Program-made: the position numbers and the translations under genes
NCBI RefSeq assembly: GCF_001644645.1
Contig: NZ_CP011390.1
Span: forward strand, 1,302,001 to 1,366,000
Source of the DNA: Flavisolibacter tropicus
GTDB taxonomy: Bacteria; Bacteroidota; Bacteroidia; Chitinophagales; Chitinophagaceae
DNA length: 64,000 nt
Direction: 5' to 3'
Notes under the pieces: generated by a model
Databases searched by the model: none
Seen by the model: only the letters and a program-made list of their open reading frames with translations
Told to the model about the DNA's origin: nothing
Part shown: positions 15,962 through 26,021 of the stretch, piece by piece
Numbering within the stretch: position 1 is the first letter of the stretch
Layout of the letters: the number at the start of each line of letters is the position of its first letter

Positions 15962-17354
15962 TCTTCTCTCCTTTCACCATATTTACCAAAGTCTGTACAA
16001 TAATTTGTAAATCAAGCCAAAATGTCCAGTTTTCCATATACCACACATCATGTTCTACCCTTTTCTGCATTAAATGAGGCACTCGGGTTTCACCCCGGTA
16101 ACCACTCACTTGAGCCCATCCTGTAATACCTGGTTTAACCCAATGACGCATCATGTAATTCTCGATACTATCCTTAGAAGCAATATTTAAAGGAACAGGA
16201 TGAGGCCTAGGCCCAACCACAGACATTGTACCCAATAATACATTAAGGAATTGCGGAAGTTCATCAAGGTTAGATTTCCTTAGAAACTTACCGATTGGAG
16301 TAATTCTAGGATCATTTTTGGAGGCTTGTTGATATTTCCCATTTTCATCCACGTCTTTACTTGCGGAAACCATAGACCGAAACTTATAGCAAGTAATTAC
16401 CTTATTATTTAAACCCCATCGTTCTTGTTTGAAAAAAACAGAACCTTTCGAGCTAATTTTAATCAAAAGTGCAATAATTGGAAATAACCAACTGAAAACT
16501 AAGGTAATTACTAGAATAGAAAAAACAATATCAAACAATCGCTTATAAACTTTATTATCAACTACATCTAACGGTAAGGATCTGAGTGTAATAATAGGTA
16601 AAGAGCCTAAGCGATCTACCTTAAACTTCCCGGATCCAAAACGCTGATAATCAGGTATGATCCGAATTCTTTTCCCTTCTTTTTCACCTACAGTTACAAT
16701 GTTTTGGATTTGAGCTTCTTGAGTAATGGGAAGTGCCACAATTATATCATCTAATTCATGACTAGCAATTACTTTATTAAGCTCTGATGTTTTTCCTAAA
16801 TAATGTCCATTTAAAGAAGAATTTTTAATATCATCTATAAAGCCAGTGAGTGTATAACCATATTTTTCATTCTTGACATACTGTTGGTAAAAATTCATTC
16901 CTGTATCACCAGCTCCAACAATTAAAACTTTCCTTTTAACACTCTCACTATCTCGAAATCGTTTCAAAGCAATACGAATAGCTAACTTCTGGGCTGGTAA
17001 TAATACGAAGATCAAACAGCTATGAAGCAATAAATCCCAATGTCCAATGGGATTATACTTCATTAACTGAAAGGAGAAGAAAGAACTTAGTAAAGTATAA
17101 AGGACTAATGCTTTTAAAAAAGCAATCCACTCAATAGAAAATGGCTTTAGGCGAAAATCTACATATAAGCCCATAGCCCTACCAGAAATAAACCAGAGAA
17201 ATAAGCTGGTTAGAAGAACAACCAGGTTTGTATCTGAAAATGAAAGTGCTTTATCGTTAAATAAATTACTTTGAACTGCTATACTGATCAAAGTCAGTAT
17301 CAACAAATCAGCAATTACTTTACCACGTATTGAAAAGCTTGAAACTCTTTGCAT
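15951..17354 (-). CDS. polyprenyl phosphate hexose-1-phosphate transferase (WcaJ/WbaP family)
   Basis: A 467-residue exopolysaccharide-initiating phosphoglycosyltransferase. The N-terminal half has four to five membrane segments and a Rossmann-like CoA-binding fold (VLIVGAGDTGMNFYQQY, about 143-159). The C-terminal catalytic domain carries KRLFDIVFSILV, then KQERWGLNNKVITCYKFRSM, LRKSNLDELPQFLNVLLG, VGPRPHPV and KPGITGWAQVSGYRGET, the family hallmarks. It loads the first sugar phosphate onto undecaprenyl phosphate at the inner membrane. The sugar, often glucose or galactose, cannot be stated. It is separated from the rest of the locus by a 607-bp spacer but points the same way. Confidence 0.92.
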   Translation of the reverse strand: MQRVSSFSIRGKVIADLLILTLISIAVQSNLFNDKALSFSDTNLVVLLTSLFLWFISGRAMGLYVDFRLKPFSIEWIAFLKALVLYTLLSSFFSFQLMKYNPIGHWDLLLHSCLIFVLLPAQKLAIRIALKRFRDSESVKRKVLIVGAGDTGMNFYQQYVKNEKYGYTLTGFIDDIKNSSLNGHYLGKTSELNKVIASHELDDIIVALPITQEAQIQNIVTVGEKEGKRIRIIPDYQRFGSGKFKVDRLGSLPIITLRSLPLDVVDNKVYKRLFDIVFSILVITLVFSWLFPIIALLIKISSKGSVFFKQERWGLNNKVITCYKFRSMVSASKDVDENGKYQQASKNDPRITPIGKFLRKSNLDELPQFLNVLLGTMSVVGPRPHPVPLNIASKDSIENYMMRHWVKPGITGWAQVSGYRGETRVPHLMQKRVEHDVWYMENWTFWLDLQIIVQTLVNMVKGEKNAF

Positions 17355-17961
17355 AAAGTAGGTTTTCGAACTGCCCTTAACCTAATTATTCACACAAGTA
17401 ATTTTAACTTCGTCAATAATCGGCTGGCTACCCTTACAAAAAGTTTATGAAGTCTATTTCTTTCAGGAAATTAAAAAGTATTCTAACTCCCAAAATATTC
17501 TCTTCATAAGCAGTTTGCGCTTTGGCTTAAAGAATCGAATTAAAAATTATCCAATTCTTTGACAAAGATAGCTTAATAAACGTTGCTTCAAAAATCAACA
17601 AATTACTTTTTAAGCCTTTGGCTCTTGCGAAACCATTCTTAGTAAACATTTAACTAAGGATTCTAACAAAACTAAATCTTAGGGGCAAAGTATTTTCATT
17701 TTGATTAAGAATCGAAATCCAAACAATATCTGTTATACAAAACAGTAATCTTTATTTGAAAATAAAACAGCCCATTTCTAGGCTATTTTAATGAAGTCGT
17801 AAGTGCAATTTAGAATACTAGTATCTTATCAAGTTCAACCTAATAACTTGACTTTCAAGCAGTTATATAGCCACTATCAATAATGGCTATATATTTATAG
17901 CAAAAAATAGTAAATGAACTGCAATGACACAGAATTCATTAAGTCAAAGATGAATACGAAG
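17355..17961. other. 607-bp spacer inside the exopolysaccharide locus
   Basis: AT-rich sequence with no convincing open frame on either strand. It contains a perfect 10-bp hairpin at 17,864-17,893 near the end of the WecG-like gene. A promoter for the phosphoglycosyltransferase-wzi pair may lie here, but no element matches the consensus well enough to call. Confidence 0.4.
17864..17893 (-). terminator. possible terminator after the WecG-like gene
   Basis: Arms tatatagcca (17,864-17,873) and tggctatata (17,884-17,893) pair perfectly around a 10-base loop, 68 bp past the stop codon of the WecG-like gene. No T-run follows on the minus strand, so termination is uncertain; it could also be a protein-binding palindrome. 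Confidence 0.35.
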
Positions 17962-18735
17962 CTACTTGCTACGTCTGAATTTTAAAACTAATATCTCTAA
18001 TGTAGCAAAAAAAATAAATTGGGGTATAGTTTTGAAATATCGCTTCCACAATCTGTGTGGTTCTTGAATTAATCGATAAAGCCATTCAAGTGAAGCATTC
18101 TTCATCCAAGATGGAGCATGTTTCGTATTCCCTGCTAAATAGTCAAATCCGGCGCCTATACCAAAAAGTAGGCCTTGATCTAGCCGGTCAAAGTTTTCAA
18201 ACATCCACTTTTCTTGTTTAGGAGCCCCTAAACCTACCCAAATAAAATCAGGCTTAGCCAAGTTTATTGCGTGAATAAAATCTGCATTATTCCACTCCGC
18301 AAAAGGCTTGAATGGTGGTGAAATCATTCCGGCTATTTGGGTCCCAGGATATTTTTCTTCAATGGCTTCTTTAAGTTTTGACAATGTTGCTTCAGAACTA
18401 CCAAAGAAAAAATGTGTAAGATTATCTTTACGCCCCCAATCAATAAACTTCTCCATTACCGTTGGACCAAAAAGCCTTGAAATATTCTTATTACCTTTCA
18501 ACCTGCCCACTATTTCCAAGGGTTTCCCATCGGGTAAGGATAGATACCCTTCATTGATAATGGCTTGGAAAGAAGAATCGTGAAATCCTTCAATCATTGT
18601 ATGAACATTATTGACAGTTACATATCCTTTTCGAATATTTTCATTTCTAAAATCATCAATAATATTCTGATATAAGTCATTATATCCGTTGAAACAATTG
18701 ACCTTATTCCCCAATATCTTTATACGGCTGTTCAT
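17962..18735 (-). CDS. WecG/TagA/CpsF family glycosyltransferase
   Basis: A 257-residue GT26-type enzyme. Signatures are TVNNVHTMIEGF (about 40-51), LPDGKPLEIVGR, RLFGPTVMEKF, FFFGSS, WVGLGAPKQEKWM and GIGAGFDYLAGNTKHAPSWM, followed by the amphipathic C-terminal tail RLIQEPHRLWKRY used for membrane docking. Family members add N-acetylmannosamine-type sugars or glucose to the lipid-linked acceptor. The start ATG overlaps the stop of the upstream methyltransferase by one base (TAATG), a sign of coupled translation. Confidence 0.9.
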   Translation of the reverse strand: MNSRIKILGNKVNCFNGYNDLYQNIIDDFRNENIRKGYVTVNNVHTMIEGFHDSSFQAIINEGYLSLPDGKPLEIVGRLKGNKNISRLFGPTVMEKFIDWGRKDNLTHFFFGSSEATLSKLKEAIEEKYPGTQIAGMISPPFKPFAEWNNADFIHAINLAKPDFIWVGLGAPKQEKWMFENFDRLDQGLLFGIGAGFDYLAGNTKHAPSWMKNASLEWLYRLIQEPHRLWKRYFKTIPQFIFFATLEILVLKFRRSK

Positions 18736-19394
18736 TAACTTAAATTATGCGCTACAATGGACTTGGCTAGTCCAGCAAATTTTTCTTTCCAGATAATAGA
18801 TTTAGGGAATAACTCTTGCATCTCCTTAGTTTTTAGCAATCGGATTTCTTCAACTATCGAACGGGCGTCTTCAATATTTCCCTTTCTACAAATATGGCCC
18901 AAATTAAATTTATTGATAAGTAACACTCTTACTGACTTTGGAAGAAACTGAAAACCTGGAAAAAGAAAATGAGGTTCCATTGGAAAATAATAATTTGGTG
19001 TTTGAATGAAATGATATTTTCCTACCCGCATAACTTCCCTAGCCATTCGGCCTTGATTTTCTTTTGTAAAAAGATGTTCAATAACAGAGTTTGAAAAAAC
19101 AATATCAAAACTCCTATTAGCATACTCACTTAGATTCGTAGCATCACCGACCACACTTAAAAAATTAGGAGATGTTGTTGTTTGTAATGAAAGGTTTAAA
19201 AGTGTGATTTTAATGTCTTTGCTATCTACACCCATATTAATCCAATACTCTTGAGTTCCACCTATATCTAAAATAGTAACTGGTTTATTTAATTTATCAA
19301 TTAAACTTTTAAAATAAACAAATCGCTTATATCTCATCGAATGAGATAATGAGGCTGTCGATGAATTATCTGCAACTTTTTTTACCAAACTCAT
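18735..19394 (-). CDS. class I SAM-dependent methyltransferase
   Basis: A 219-residue Methyltransf_11-like enzyme. Motif I is VTILDIGGTQEYW (about 57-69), followed by an acidic strand, a VVGDATNL segment and FDIVFSNSVIEHLF, the post-motif typical of small-molecule methyltransferases. No membrane segment. Sitting between glycosyltransferases, it may methylate a sugar of the polymer; that is inferred from place only. It is translationally coupled to the WecG-like gene downstream. Confidence 0.8.
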   Translation of the reverse strand: MSLVKKVADNSSTASLSHSMRYKRFVYFKSLIDKLNKPVTILDIGGTQEYWINMGVDSKDIKITLLNLSLQTTTSPNFLSVVGDATNLSEYANRSFDIVFSNSVIEHLFTKENQGRMAREVMRVGKYHFIQTPNYYFPMEPHFLFPGFQFLPKSVRVLLINKFNLGHICRKGNIEDARSIVEEIRLLKTKEMQELFPKSIIWKEKFAGLAKSIVAHNLS

Positions 19395-19683
19395 AAAGTA
19401 GTTGTTTCTCTGAGTCTTTAAAACTCATATTTAGAAAAAAGGTATTAAAATGATACTGATTGAACGATATAAGTGAAAGGGCACCATAATTTATAAAAGC
19501 TGACTTGAAATCTGAAATTATGCATCACAGTTAATACCCTTCATGTCATATCAACCCTTGGAACTCTTCAGCCCGAACTATGTCCAAATTTCATTGTAGA
19601 ATTCCAACTGATTAATAACTTCTGAGGATATCTTTTATTTAGTGAGAGTTATACTCTGTTATGTCCTTTCTAATGAATTAGAG

Positions 19684-20847
19684 TTATTTTGTATCGCCTA
19701 CACAATTATAAATTTCAACAGTTTTTTCGGCGGTTTTTTTCCAACAAAAATTATTCATAAAATGAAATTGCAACGCCAATTGTTTCTTCCTTATTTCATC
19801 ATTCTTTAAAAATATCTTTATTTTTTCACAGATCTCATCTGGGGAGAAACAATCAAACAACATATCTTTTGAACAAGACAATTCTAAAAGTGAAGAGGAT
19901 TTTGAACAAACAACAGGCAAACCGCTAGCATAACCTTCTAAAACTGGCAAACCGAATCCTTCATAAATTGATGGATAAACTTTGAGCATCGCAAGATTGT
20001 ATAAATATGGTATTTCCTCATCAGCTAAATATCCTGTAATTATAATTTCGTTTTCTAAACCAGAATTCTTAATTTCTTGCAGCACATATTCACTACCAGA
20101 CGCCAGCTTTCCGGCAAATACCATTTTTACTTCTGAAAAACTTTTATCTTCTTTTAGAATCTTAAATGCCTTAACTAAATTATAATGATTTTTATTAGGA
20201 TGCTCAATCCTACCCACATAAAGTAAGAAAGGAAAACTATACTTATTCTTAATCTTAAAAGGTATATCCTCTAGGTTTCTAGGTTTAAACTTTTCACTTG
20301 TTCCCTCATAAATAGTCGTTATTCTTCCTTTATTTATTCCTACACATTCTTGTAAATCCCTGCTTGTATTTTCCGAAACAGTTATAAAATGATCGATTTT
20401 TTTTATAACTGGGAAAATAATTCTTTTATTATAGAAACTTCGAAATACACCAAACCTATTTGTTTTCAAACCAATTAAGTCATGAACAGTCATTACCTTT
20501 TTGCATTTTGAGAATAGGACAGTCCTTCTGTATTCAGGAAGATGAACCAGGTCTATCTTATATTTCCATAAGTAAAAAGGATAAATAAAGAAATGCCAAA
20601 ATATATTGGATACAGCACCATTAAAAAATGAACTTGTAAAATGAATTACAACATTACTTTTGGATGTTGCAACAATCTCTCTAAATAAAGCGGTGTGATT
20701 TTGGGGAATAAATAAATGATACTCATTTTGATCATCATATTCAATGATACTTTCCAACAATTCATTCATATATACCGAAAGCCCACTCCTTTGGCTGCCG
20801 ATCTCAGACGAAGTCGAAAATGCTATTTTATATCTTTTATTATTCAT
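19684..20847 (-). CDS. GT4 family glycosyltransferase
   Basis: A 387-residue GT-B fold enzyme. The C-terminal nucleotide-sugar domain is clear: FLLYVGRIEHPNKNHYNLVKAF (about 210-231), VFAGK, IITGYLADEEIPYLYNLAML, and KVYPSIYEGFGLPVLEGYASG with the conserved EGFGLPxxE. The N-terminal acceptor domain begins KIAFSTSSEIGSQRSGLSVY. Its start overlaps the GT2 gene by 8 bp. Donor and linkage are unknown. A 289-bp gap without recognised features separates it from the next gene in the run. Confidence 0.88.
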   Translation of the reverse strand: MNNKRYKIAFSTSSEIGSQRSGLSVYMNELLESIIEYDDQNEYHLFIPQNHTALFREIVATSKSNVVIHFTSSFFNGAVSNIFWHFFIYPFYLWKYKIDLVHLPEYRRTVLFSKCKKVMTVHDLIGLKTNRFGVFRSFYNKRIIFPVIKKIDHFITVSENTSRDLQECVGINKGRITTIYEGTSEKFKPRNLEDIPFKIKNKYSFPFLLYVGRIEHPNKNHYNLVKAFKILKEDKSFSEVKMVFAGKLASGSEYVLQEIKNSGLENEIIITGYLADEEIPYLYNLAMLKVYPSIYEGFGLPVLEGYASGLPVVCSKSSSLLELSCSKDMLFDCFSPDEICEKIKIFLKNDEIRKKQLALQFHFMNNFCWKKTAEKTVEIYNCVGDTK

Positions 20848-21712
20848 GGATCAATTGGGTAAAATAGCCACTTAATTTTCCTTTCAGCGAATAGTAGTAG
20901 TATTTAACTCTACTCTTTTGCAAAAGCAATCCGAATAAAAATATCCCAATTAATGGCCTGATAATTTGGTATAGAAATATATAGATTGGAAACTTATGCT
21001 TCCGAAAAACATAACTAGAACCTTTTGTATAGCTAAAAACTTTTGCCCATTGATTATAGTTTGTAATTATTGGAGGGTGAATTATTTTAATGGCAGTAAT
21101 ATGAACAATTGAAAAGCCATTATTAATTACCCGAAGTAAATAATCCGTCTCTTCACCAGCACCGAGCCCCGTTCCAGAACCAACCCCTAAATTCTCGTCA
21201 AATAAACCAGTTTTAGTTATTACATCTTTACGTAGAAAAACAGTTGCAGACTTAACCGTTTCCCATATATTTTTCTTATTAATAACGGCAGTTGATTCTT
21301 TTATAGGCAAATTAATATCCTCGGTTAAACTACCACTTATACCGCTATAGTTTGAATGCTCACTAAATAGTTTATTAAGCTGTTTCAATAAATCATTAGG
21401 GTACAAACAATCATCATCAGGAAATGCGACAATATCACCTGACATTTTTTGTAAACCTACATTCCTTGCTTTTGAAATTCCGGTTTCACTTCTTAAGTGC
21501 AAAATATTTAACTGCTTTCCATATTTAGCAACCACATCTAACAGCCGTCCATCTTCATTTTGATCAACAATTATTATCTCAAAATTTCGGTATAATTGTT
21601 TAACAAGTGATTCCAAAAACTGCTCTAGCTCGACAACCCTATTTTTGGTTGCTACAACCAATGAAAACTTTAGGTTATAGCTGATTGTATTATTAAAATT
21701 ATCCATGAACAA
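20840..21712 (-). CDS. GT2 family glycosyltransferase
   Basis: A 290-residue GT-A enzyme. The opening FSLVVATKNRVVELEQFLES (about 17-36), IIIVDQNEDG, the DxD-like GDIVAFPDDDCLYP and a later GAGEETDYLLR with the catalytic-base ED region are standard for GT2. A hydrophobic segment near residues 243-265 may anchor it to the inner membrane. It overlaps the genes on both sides (8 and 14 bp), so it belongs to one tightly packed transcript. Confidence 0.88.
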   Translation of the reverse strand: MFMDNFNNTISYNLKFSLVVATKNRVVELEQFLESLVKQLYRNFEIIIVDQNEDGRLLDVVAKYGKQLNILHLRSETGISKARNVGLQKMSGDIVAFPDDDCLYPNDLLKQLNKLFSEHSNYSGISGSLTEDINLPIKESTAVINKKNIWETVKSATVFLRKDVITKTGLFDENLGVGSGTGLGAGEETDYLLRVINNGFSIVHITAIKIIHPPIITNYNQWAKVFSYTKGSSYVFRKHKFPIYIFLYQIIRPLIGIFLFGLLLQKSRVKYYYYSLKGKLSGYFTQLIHE

Positions 21713-22799
21713 CTTCTATATAATAACTTATATAATCATCTATCATTCTGCCAAGAGTGAACTTGCCTTGAATAACTGAAAGAGTATTTCCTGAAAGAAA
21801 AGACAAATAGCCCCTATCCTCAACTATTCTTTTTATTGCTTCAGAAAGAGAAGAAGCATTTTCTGGTTCAACGAGTATGCCATTAAAGTTGTTTTTTATC
21901 ACTTCCGATACCCCCCCAACATTTGAAGCTATTGCCGGCACCCCTGATGACATAAATTCAAGAATCGCATTAGGCAAGCCTTCACCACTCTTTTTAAACG
22001 ACATTAAAACACCGCAATCCATAGTCGGTAAAAACTTTTCAATATTACTTACACTGCCATAAAAAGTTATTTTCTTTTGAAGTCCTTTTTCTTGAACTTT
22101 TGTTTCAAGTTGTGGCCTCAAAGGTCCATCTCCAAAAACATGCAACGTAATGGGCAACTCTCTTAATGAGTCGACAGCCTCAATTATAGTATTATAGTCT
22201 TTATAACTTGTTAAGTTAGCAACAGAGCATAAGCGAACCTCTTTAGCCCCTTTACTGTATTCGCTTATATTTTTAACTATAAATCTATTGGGGTCTACTC
22301 CGTTGTAAATTACTTTCGTAAACCGGCGTCTTTTTATATTATAAACTTTAAGGCCGGCAAGACTATTAGAAATAACATACGTAGATTGTTTAAGTAAATA
22401 CCTTTTTTGCAATTGCCTTCTACTTAATCTAGCATCAGCATCCCTAATACTTCCATTTATCCATTTAAAATTTAGTAGTTTAGACAAAACATAAATCATT
22501 AATGAGTCTTCTAAACTCATCGTATGAATAATATCAAAGCTATTGCCTTTAATTAGTTTATACAATCTATTAAAAGATGAAACTCTTTTCCAATCTCCTG
22601 GCTTTGCTGTAAGAGAATATAAGGATGCATAGTCTTTAACTATTTTGTCGTAGTAGCCATTGCTTGTAAGTGTAAGAACGGACACTTCAAAATCTTTATT
22701 CTTTGAAAAACCTTTTACCAATTCTATAACCTGTCTTTCCGTCCCTCCAGAATTCAAGGAATCAACTGTTATTAATACCTTAACTTTTTTCACCATCAT
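21699..22799 (-). CDS. GT4 family glycosyltransferase
   Basis: A 366-residue GT-B enzyme. The N-terminal VKVLITVDSLNSGGTERQVIELV is a classic GT4 acceptor-domain start, and the C-terminal half has VANLTSYKDYNTIIEAV, LHVFGDGPLRPQL, ITFYGSVSNIEKFLPTMD and SGEGLPNAILEFMSSGVPAI with the donor-binding ExxPxxxxE-like site. ATGA-type overlap of 4 bp with the polymerase gene upstream and 14 bp with the GT2 gene downstream. Confidence 0.88.
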   Translation of the reverse strand: MMVKKVKVLITVDSLNSGGTERQVIELVKGFSKNKDFEVSVLTLTSNGYYDKIVKDYASLYSLTAKPGDWKRVSSFNRLYKLIKGNSFDIIHTMSLEDSLMIYVLSKLLNFKWINGSIRDADARLSRRQLQKRYLLKQSTYVISNSLAGLKVYNIKRRRFTKVIYNGVDPNRFIVKNISEYSKGAKEVRLCSVANLTSYKDYNTIIEAVDSLRELPITLHVFGDGPLRPQLETKVQEKGLQKKITFYGSVSNIEKFLPTMDCGVLMSFKKSGEGLPNAILEFMSSGVPAIASNVGGVSEVIKNNFNGILVEPENASSLSEAIKRIVEDRGYLSFLSGNTLSVIQGKFTLGRMIDDYISYYIEVVHG

Positions 22800-24097
22800 T
22801 TTGTTATAGAGCTATTACGTTTGAGATAGAAAAAGTATGATGCTAAAAGCATGGTGGGATAACTAAGTATTTGTGTCATCCACTCCCCTGGCATGATCAA
22901 TCCTGTAAAGAAAAAAACAAACATATTAAACAAGAATACAATTCTCAATATCTTATTTAATCCTGTAAGGTTTTTCTGTACATATACAGTCTTCACAATT
23001 TTAAAAACAAGCATAAAAAAAATAGTGAATCCGACAAATCCAAATTCTACTAATAGATTGGTAAAAAAATTAAATGGACGATCAAAGGAAGAGTTGAAAG
23101 CCAACTCGCTCATGCTTATATAAAAGTCATTCTGCTGATAAATTAAGTTTTTAACTCCTTCAGTAAAGGCAGCCAATGCACCAGCACTGGCATAGTTGCC
23201 GGGTCCCAACCCAAAAAGAAAAGTGTAGGGATTAGTAAGCCAGTAATGCATAGCTATTTGCCAAGCTTTTATTGGTCCAATCTGTGAAAAATCTATGGAT
23301 TTAATTAGCCAGAATAATCGAAAGTCGATTCCCATAGGCTCTAAAAAGCTTTCAATATCAAAATTGGAAAACATAAGAAACAGTACAAAACCAGCGAAAA
23401 TATAGGTGACTCTACGAGTAACTTTGGAGTAGGTAAATAAAAGGATAAAGATAAATAGCAGATTGGCAATAATAACTTTCTCATTTGAAGAGAAAAAAGA
23501 AATCAATAACACAAAGTTCGAAAAAATTAAAAACTTCAATTTCTTTTCATAAATAAATTTTGCAAAGAAAGCAATTGAAGTCATTGCCATAAAAGTACCA
23601 AAGACATGTGCATCACTAAAAAATCCATTAACATTATCCGAATGTACTGGCCAATAATTAGGTATATGCACAAATAAAGCCACCAATGCATTCAATAAAA
23701 TATAACCGAAGTAAAATTTTACTACCCGCTTTATAAAATTTTCATCGATACCTATTGAACAAAATACATCATACAACCAAAGAGGCGAAAGCAATAAATA
23801 TATGGAGACAAACTGATAATAACTGTAACTAAAGTTAAAGGAGACAATTATTCCCAGGATAGACAAACAAAACAATAAAAAAACAAATAGCTTAGTTTTC
23901 CCCAAAGATCGATCCTTAGCATACTTTATTATTGCAACTATATAAAGTACTGTTATAACTAAAATTTCTACAAATCTGAAAAATTTAGGGATAGGTATAT
24001 GAGACCAGGAATACCCTAAATCAGCTTCATACATTAATGAATTGTTATACAATACAAGCCATATAGTTACAATATAAAAGACAATCTTCTTTAACAT
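22796..24097 (-). CDS. O-antigen/exopolysaccharide polymerase-like membrane protein (Wzy type)
   Basis: A 433-residue integral membrane protein with roughly eleven to twelve hydrophobic segments and a large external loop around residues 255-330 containing GLGPGNYASAGALA. Low sequence conservation with this layout is the norm for Wzy polymerases, and the position among glycosyltransferases with a flippase and Wzz fits. It would polymerise repeat units on the periplasmic face of the inner membrane. The call rests on topology and context more than on motif. Confidence 0.75.
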   Translation of the reverse strand: MLKKIVFYIVTIWLVLYNNSLMYEADLGYSWSHIPIPKFFRFVEILVITVLYIVAIIKYAKDRSLGKTKLFVFLLFCLSILGIIVSFNFSYSYYQFVSIYLLLSPLWLYDVFCSIGIDENFIKRVVKFYFGYILLNALVALFVHIPNYWPVHSDNVNGFFSDAHVFGTFMAMTSIAFFAKFIYEKKLKFLIFSNFVLLISFFSSNEKVIIANLLFIFILLFTYSKVTRRVTYIFAGFVLFLMFSNFDIESFLEPMGIDFRLFWLIKSIDFSQIGPIKAWQIAMHYWLTNPYTFLFGLGPGNYASAGALAAFTEGVKNLIYQQNDFYISMSELAFNSSFDRPFNFFTNLLVEFGFVGFTIFFMLVFKIVKTVYVQKNLTGLNKILRIVFLFNMFVFFFTGLIMPGEWMTQILSYPTMLLASYFFYLKRNSSITK

Positions 24098-24127
24098 AAT
24101 TAAGCTGCGCGAAAGACCGGCATATCA

Positions 24128-25255
24128 CTATTTCTTCTTCTTTCCTGAGATGTTGTAAGGGATTAATCTATTTGTAACCTTAGTCCCAACTAGCTTTAGA
24201 ACCCCATTTAAGCCTTTTGCATTATATGCTTTTTTCAACTGATCTTTTTTCTTAAAATAAGAATGGGAGTATTTGTTCCATTTTAATTCTCTGATCTTGT
24301 TTTTCACGAAAGCACTATCATAATCTATAGGTATGTCATTTTGTGCCAGTAATGAATTCAAGCCATCTGTAAATTTACCTTCTACAGGTTTGCGGCTAAG
24401 CAAATAATTCCATATTTCAACATGCTTTTTTGCATAATCAGCCCAATTCCATGTATTAACAGACATCACAAGTTTTTCCTTTTCTTCCTGAAGAGATAAA
24501 AAAATATTCTTCATCTCTTCATATGAAGTAAATGGGTGAACTACCCCACCAAGAGCATCCAGATGATAACCTTGTGCTGTAACAATTGTTTTTACTCCTG
24601 CAGCCAAAGCATCAATAAAACCCATTTGGCCTTCATCCATACCCATGTATAAATAATAGTCCAGCGTAGGAATCATTGTTATGTATTCATCATAGATAAA
24701 GCGGTCTGTATACTCCACTTCAAATCCATTTTTAAGAAGTGATGCAACTTGTGGTTCCCAACCACTGCCCATGATTTTGAATTTGAAATATCGACAGTCT
24801 ATATCCCCAGCCAGCCTATCAAAAAAGTACTCTCTCTTGCGCCCATCATCATGCACGCGTGATGCAATGCCAACTACAATCTTTTTTACAGAAACCACCC
24901 CATCGTGAGCTGGATTTATATAGCATAGTTTATTTCGTTCTAATCCTAATTGTGAAAGATTAATCACACTCTCCTTTGACATACAGATAGCTGCTTCTGC
25001 AGTTTGAAGTTGTTTTTTGAGAAGCTCCAGTTTATCTATATTGTCAACATGCGTGATCATAAGGGTATCTATGGAATTCTTTTTCCCCTCATAATCCAAA
25101 AAGATTATGTGATGATTAATATCCGCAGAACTGTCAGGCTTCTTTGCAATGTCAGTGTCAATGCCCATATTGCAGAGATTTTCACGTAATTTTAATGCAA
25201 ACTTTCCCAAAATCCAGCCGTCAACATCCTCATAACATACAATTCGAACTTTCAT
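24128..25255 (-). CDS. putative glycosyltransferase, GT-B-like
   Basis: A 375-residue soluble protein. A short N-terminal half (KVRIVCYEDVDGWILGKFA) and a C-terminal half with KKIVVGIASRVHDDGRK, FKIMGSGW and YYLYMGMDEGQMGFIDALAAGVKTIV suggest a GT-B fold; the GxGFxxxEALAxG-like pattern is altered to GQMGFIDALAAG, with Asp in place of the usual Glu. I cannot name the donor. It lies 7 bp after a methyltransferase gene start-side neighbour and 30 bp before the polymerase. Confidence 0.65.
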   Translation of the reverse strand: MKVRIVCYEDVDGWILGKFALKLRENLCNMGIDTDIAKKPDSSADINHHIIFLDYEGKKNSIDTLMITHVDNIDKLELLKKQLQTAEAAICMSKESVINLSQLGLERNKLCYINPAHDGVVSVKKIVVGIASRVHDDGRKREYFFDRLAGDIDCRYFKFKIMGSGWEPQVASLLKNGFEVEYTDRFIYDEYITMIPTLDYYLYMGMDEGQMGFIDALAAGVKTIVTAQGYHLDALGGVVHPFTSYEEMKNIFLSLQEEKEKLVMSVNTWNWADYAKKHVEIWNYLLSRKPVEGKFTDGLNSLLAQNDIPIDYDSAFVKNKIRELKWNKYSHSYFKKKDQLKKAYNAKGLNGVLKLVGTKVTNRLIPYNISGKKKK

Positions 25256-25262
25256 TTTCTGG

Positions 25263-26018
25263 TTAATTTCTTTTTTTTGTAGCTACACAACATACACCCC
25301 AAGTAGAGGCAGAAGGAGTGTTTCCCGACATCCATTCATTAAAATATACAGGATACATACCTGCACGATCCAATAATAATTCAATCTCAGGCTTAAAAAA
25401 GTAACGCATTGGATGAGTCTCTTTCACTACACTAAATTGATTATTCGGCTTGTCTTGAATTACCAATTCAAAGTTCACATCAACAATATTCTCATTTATC
25501 TTTAAAACAGGCTCAGCAATTCGGGTTACTTTTATTTCATCATCTTCTAGTCGCTTAACTTTAACAGAGGGCTTTTCAGTCAAGACTGCAGGACCATACC
25601 AAAAATCAAAAATAAATATTCCTTCCTCATTCAAATGAGCACTGGCATTTTGTATCATATCCAACGCATCTTGTGTAAGAGTTTGATAACTCAATACATG
25701 AAACAAAGAAGTTATTATTTCAAACTTTTTATCCAATGAAAAGCTAGTCGCATTTTCTACATGAAAATCTGCATTAGGAATTTTCTTTTCCAAAGCCTGA
25801 TTAACCATTTCTTGCGCACTATCAATTCCGGTCACCTGATAGCCTAATTGAGCCATATAATAAGCATGTAATCCAGTGCCACAGCCTATATCCAATAAAG
25901 TTTTGGCTTGTGTTGGTGCATACTGTTTGATTAATGACTGAACGTAATCAGTTTCAGAATTGTAATCCTTGTCTTTGTAAAGCAGATTGTAGTATTTAGC
26001 ATAATTATCAAATACCAT
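25263..26018 (-). CDS. class I SAM-dependent methyltransferase
   Basis: A 251-residue enzyme with motif I KTLLDIGCGTGLHAYYMAQLG (split here as KTLLDIGCGTG at about 39-49, then LHAYYMAQLG), an acidic GIDSAQEMV strand, and the ITSLFHVLSYQ loop. It resembles the sugar methyltransferases that accompany DegT aminotransferases in O-antigen loci, and it follows the DegT gene by 3 bp. N- or O-methylation of an amino sugar is a reasonable guess. Confidence 0.82.
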   Translation of the reverse strand: MVFDNYAKYYNLLYKDKDYNSETDYVQSLIKQYAPTQAKTLLDIGCGTGLHAYYMAQLGYQVTGIDSAQEMVNQALEKKIPNADFHVENATSFSLDKKFEIITSLFHVLSYQTLTQDALDMIQNASAHLNEEGIFIFDFWYGPAVLTEKPSVKVKRLEDDEIKVTRIAEPVLKINENIVDVNFELVIQDKPNNQFSVVKETHPMRYFFKPEIELLLDRAGMYPVYFNEWMSGNTPSASTWGVCCVATKKRN

Positions 26019-26021
26019 AAA

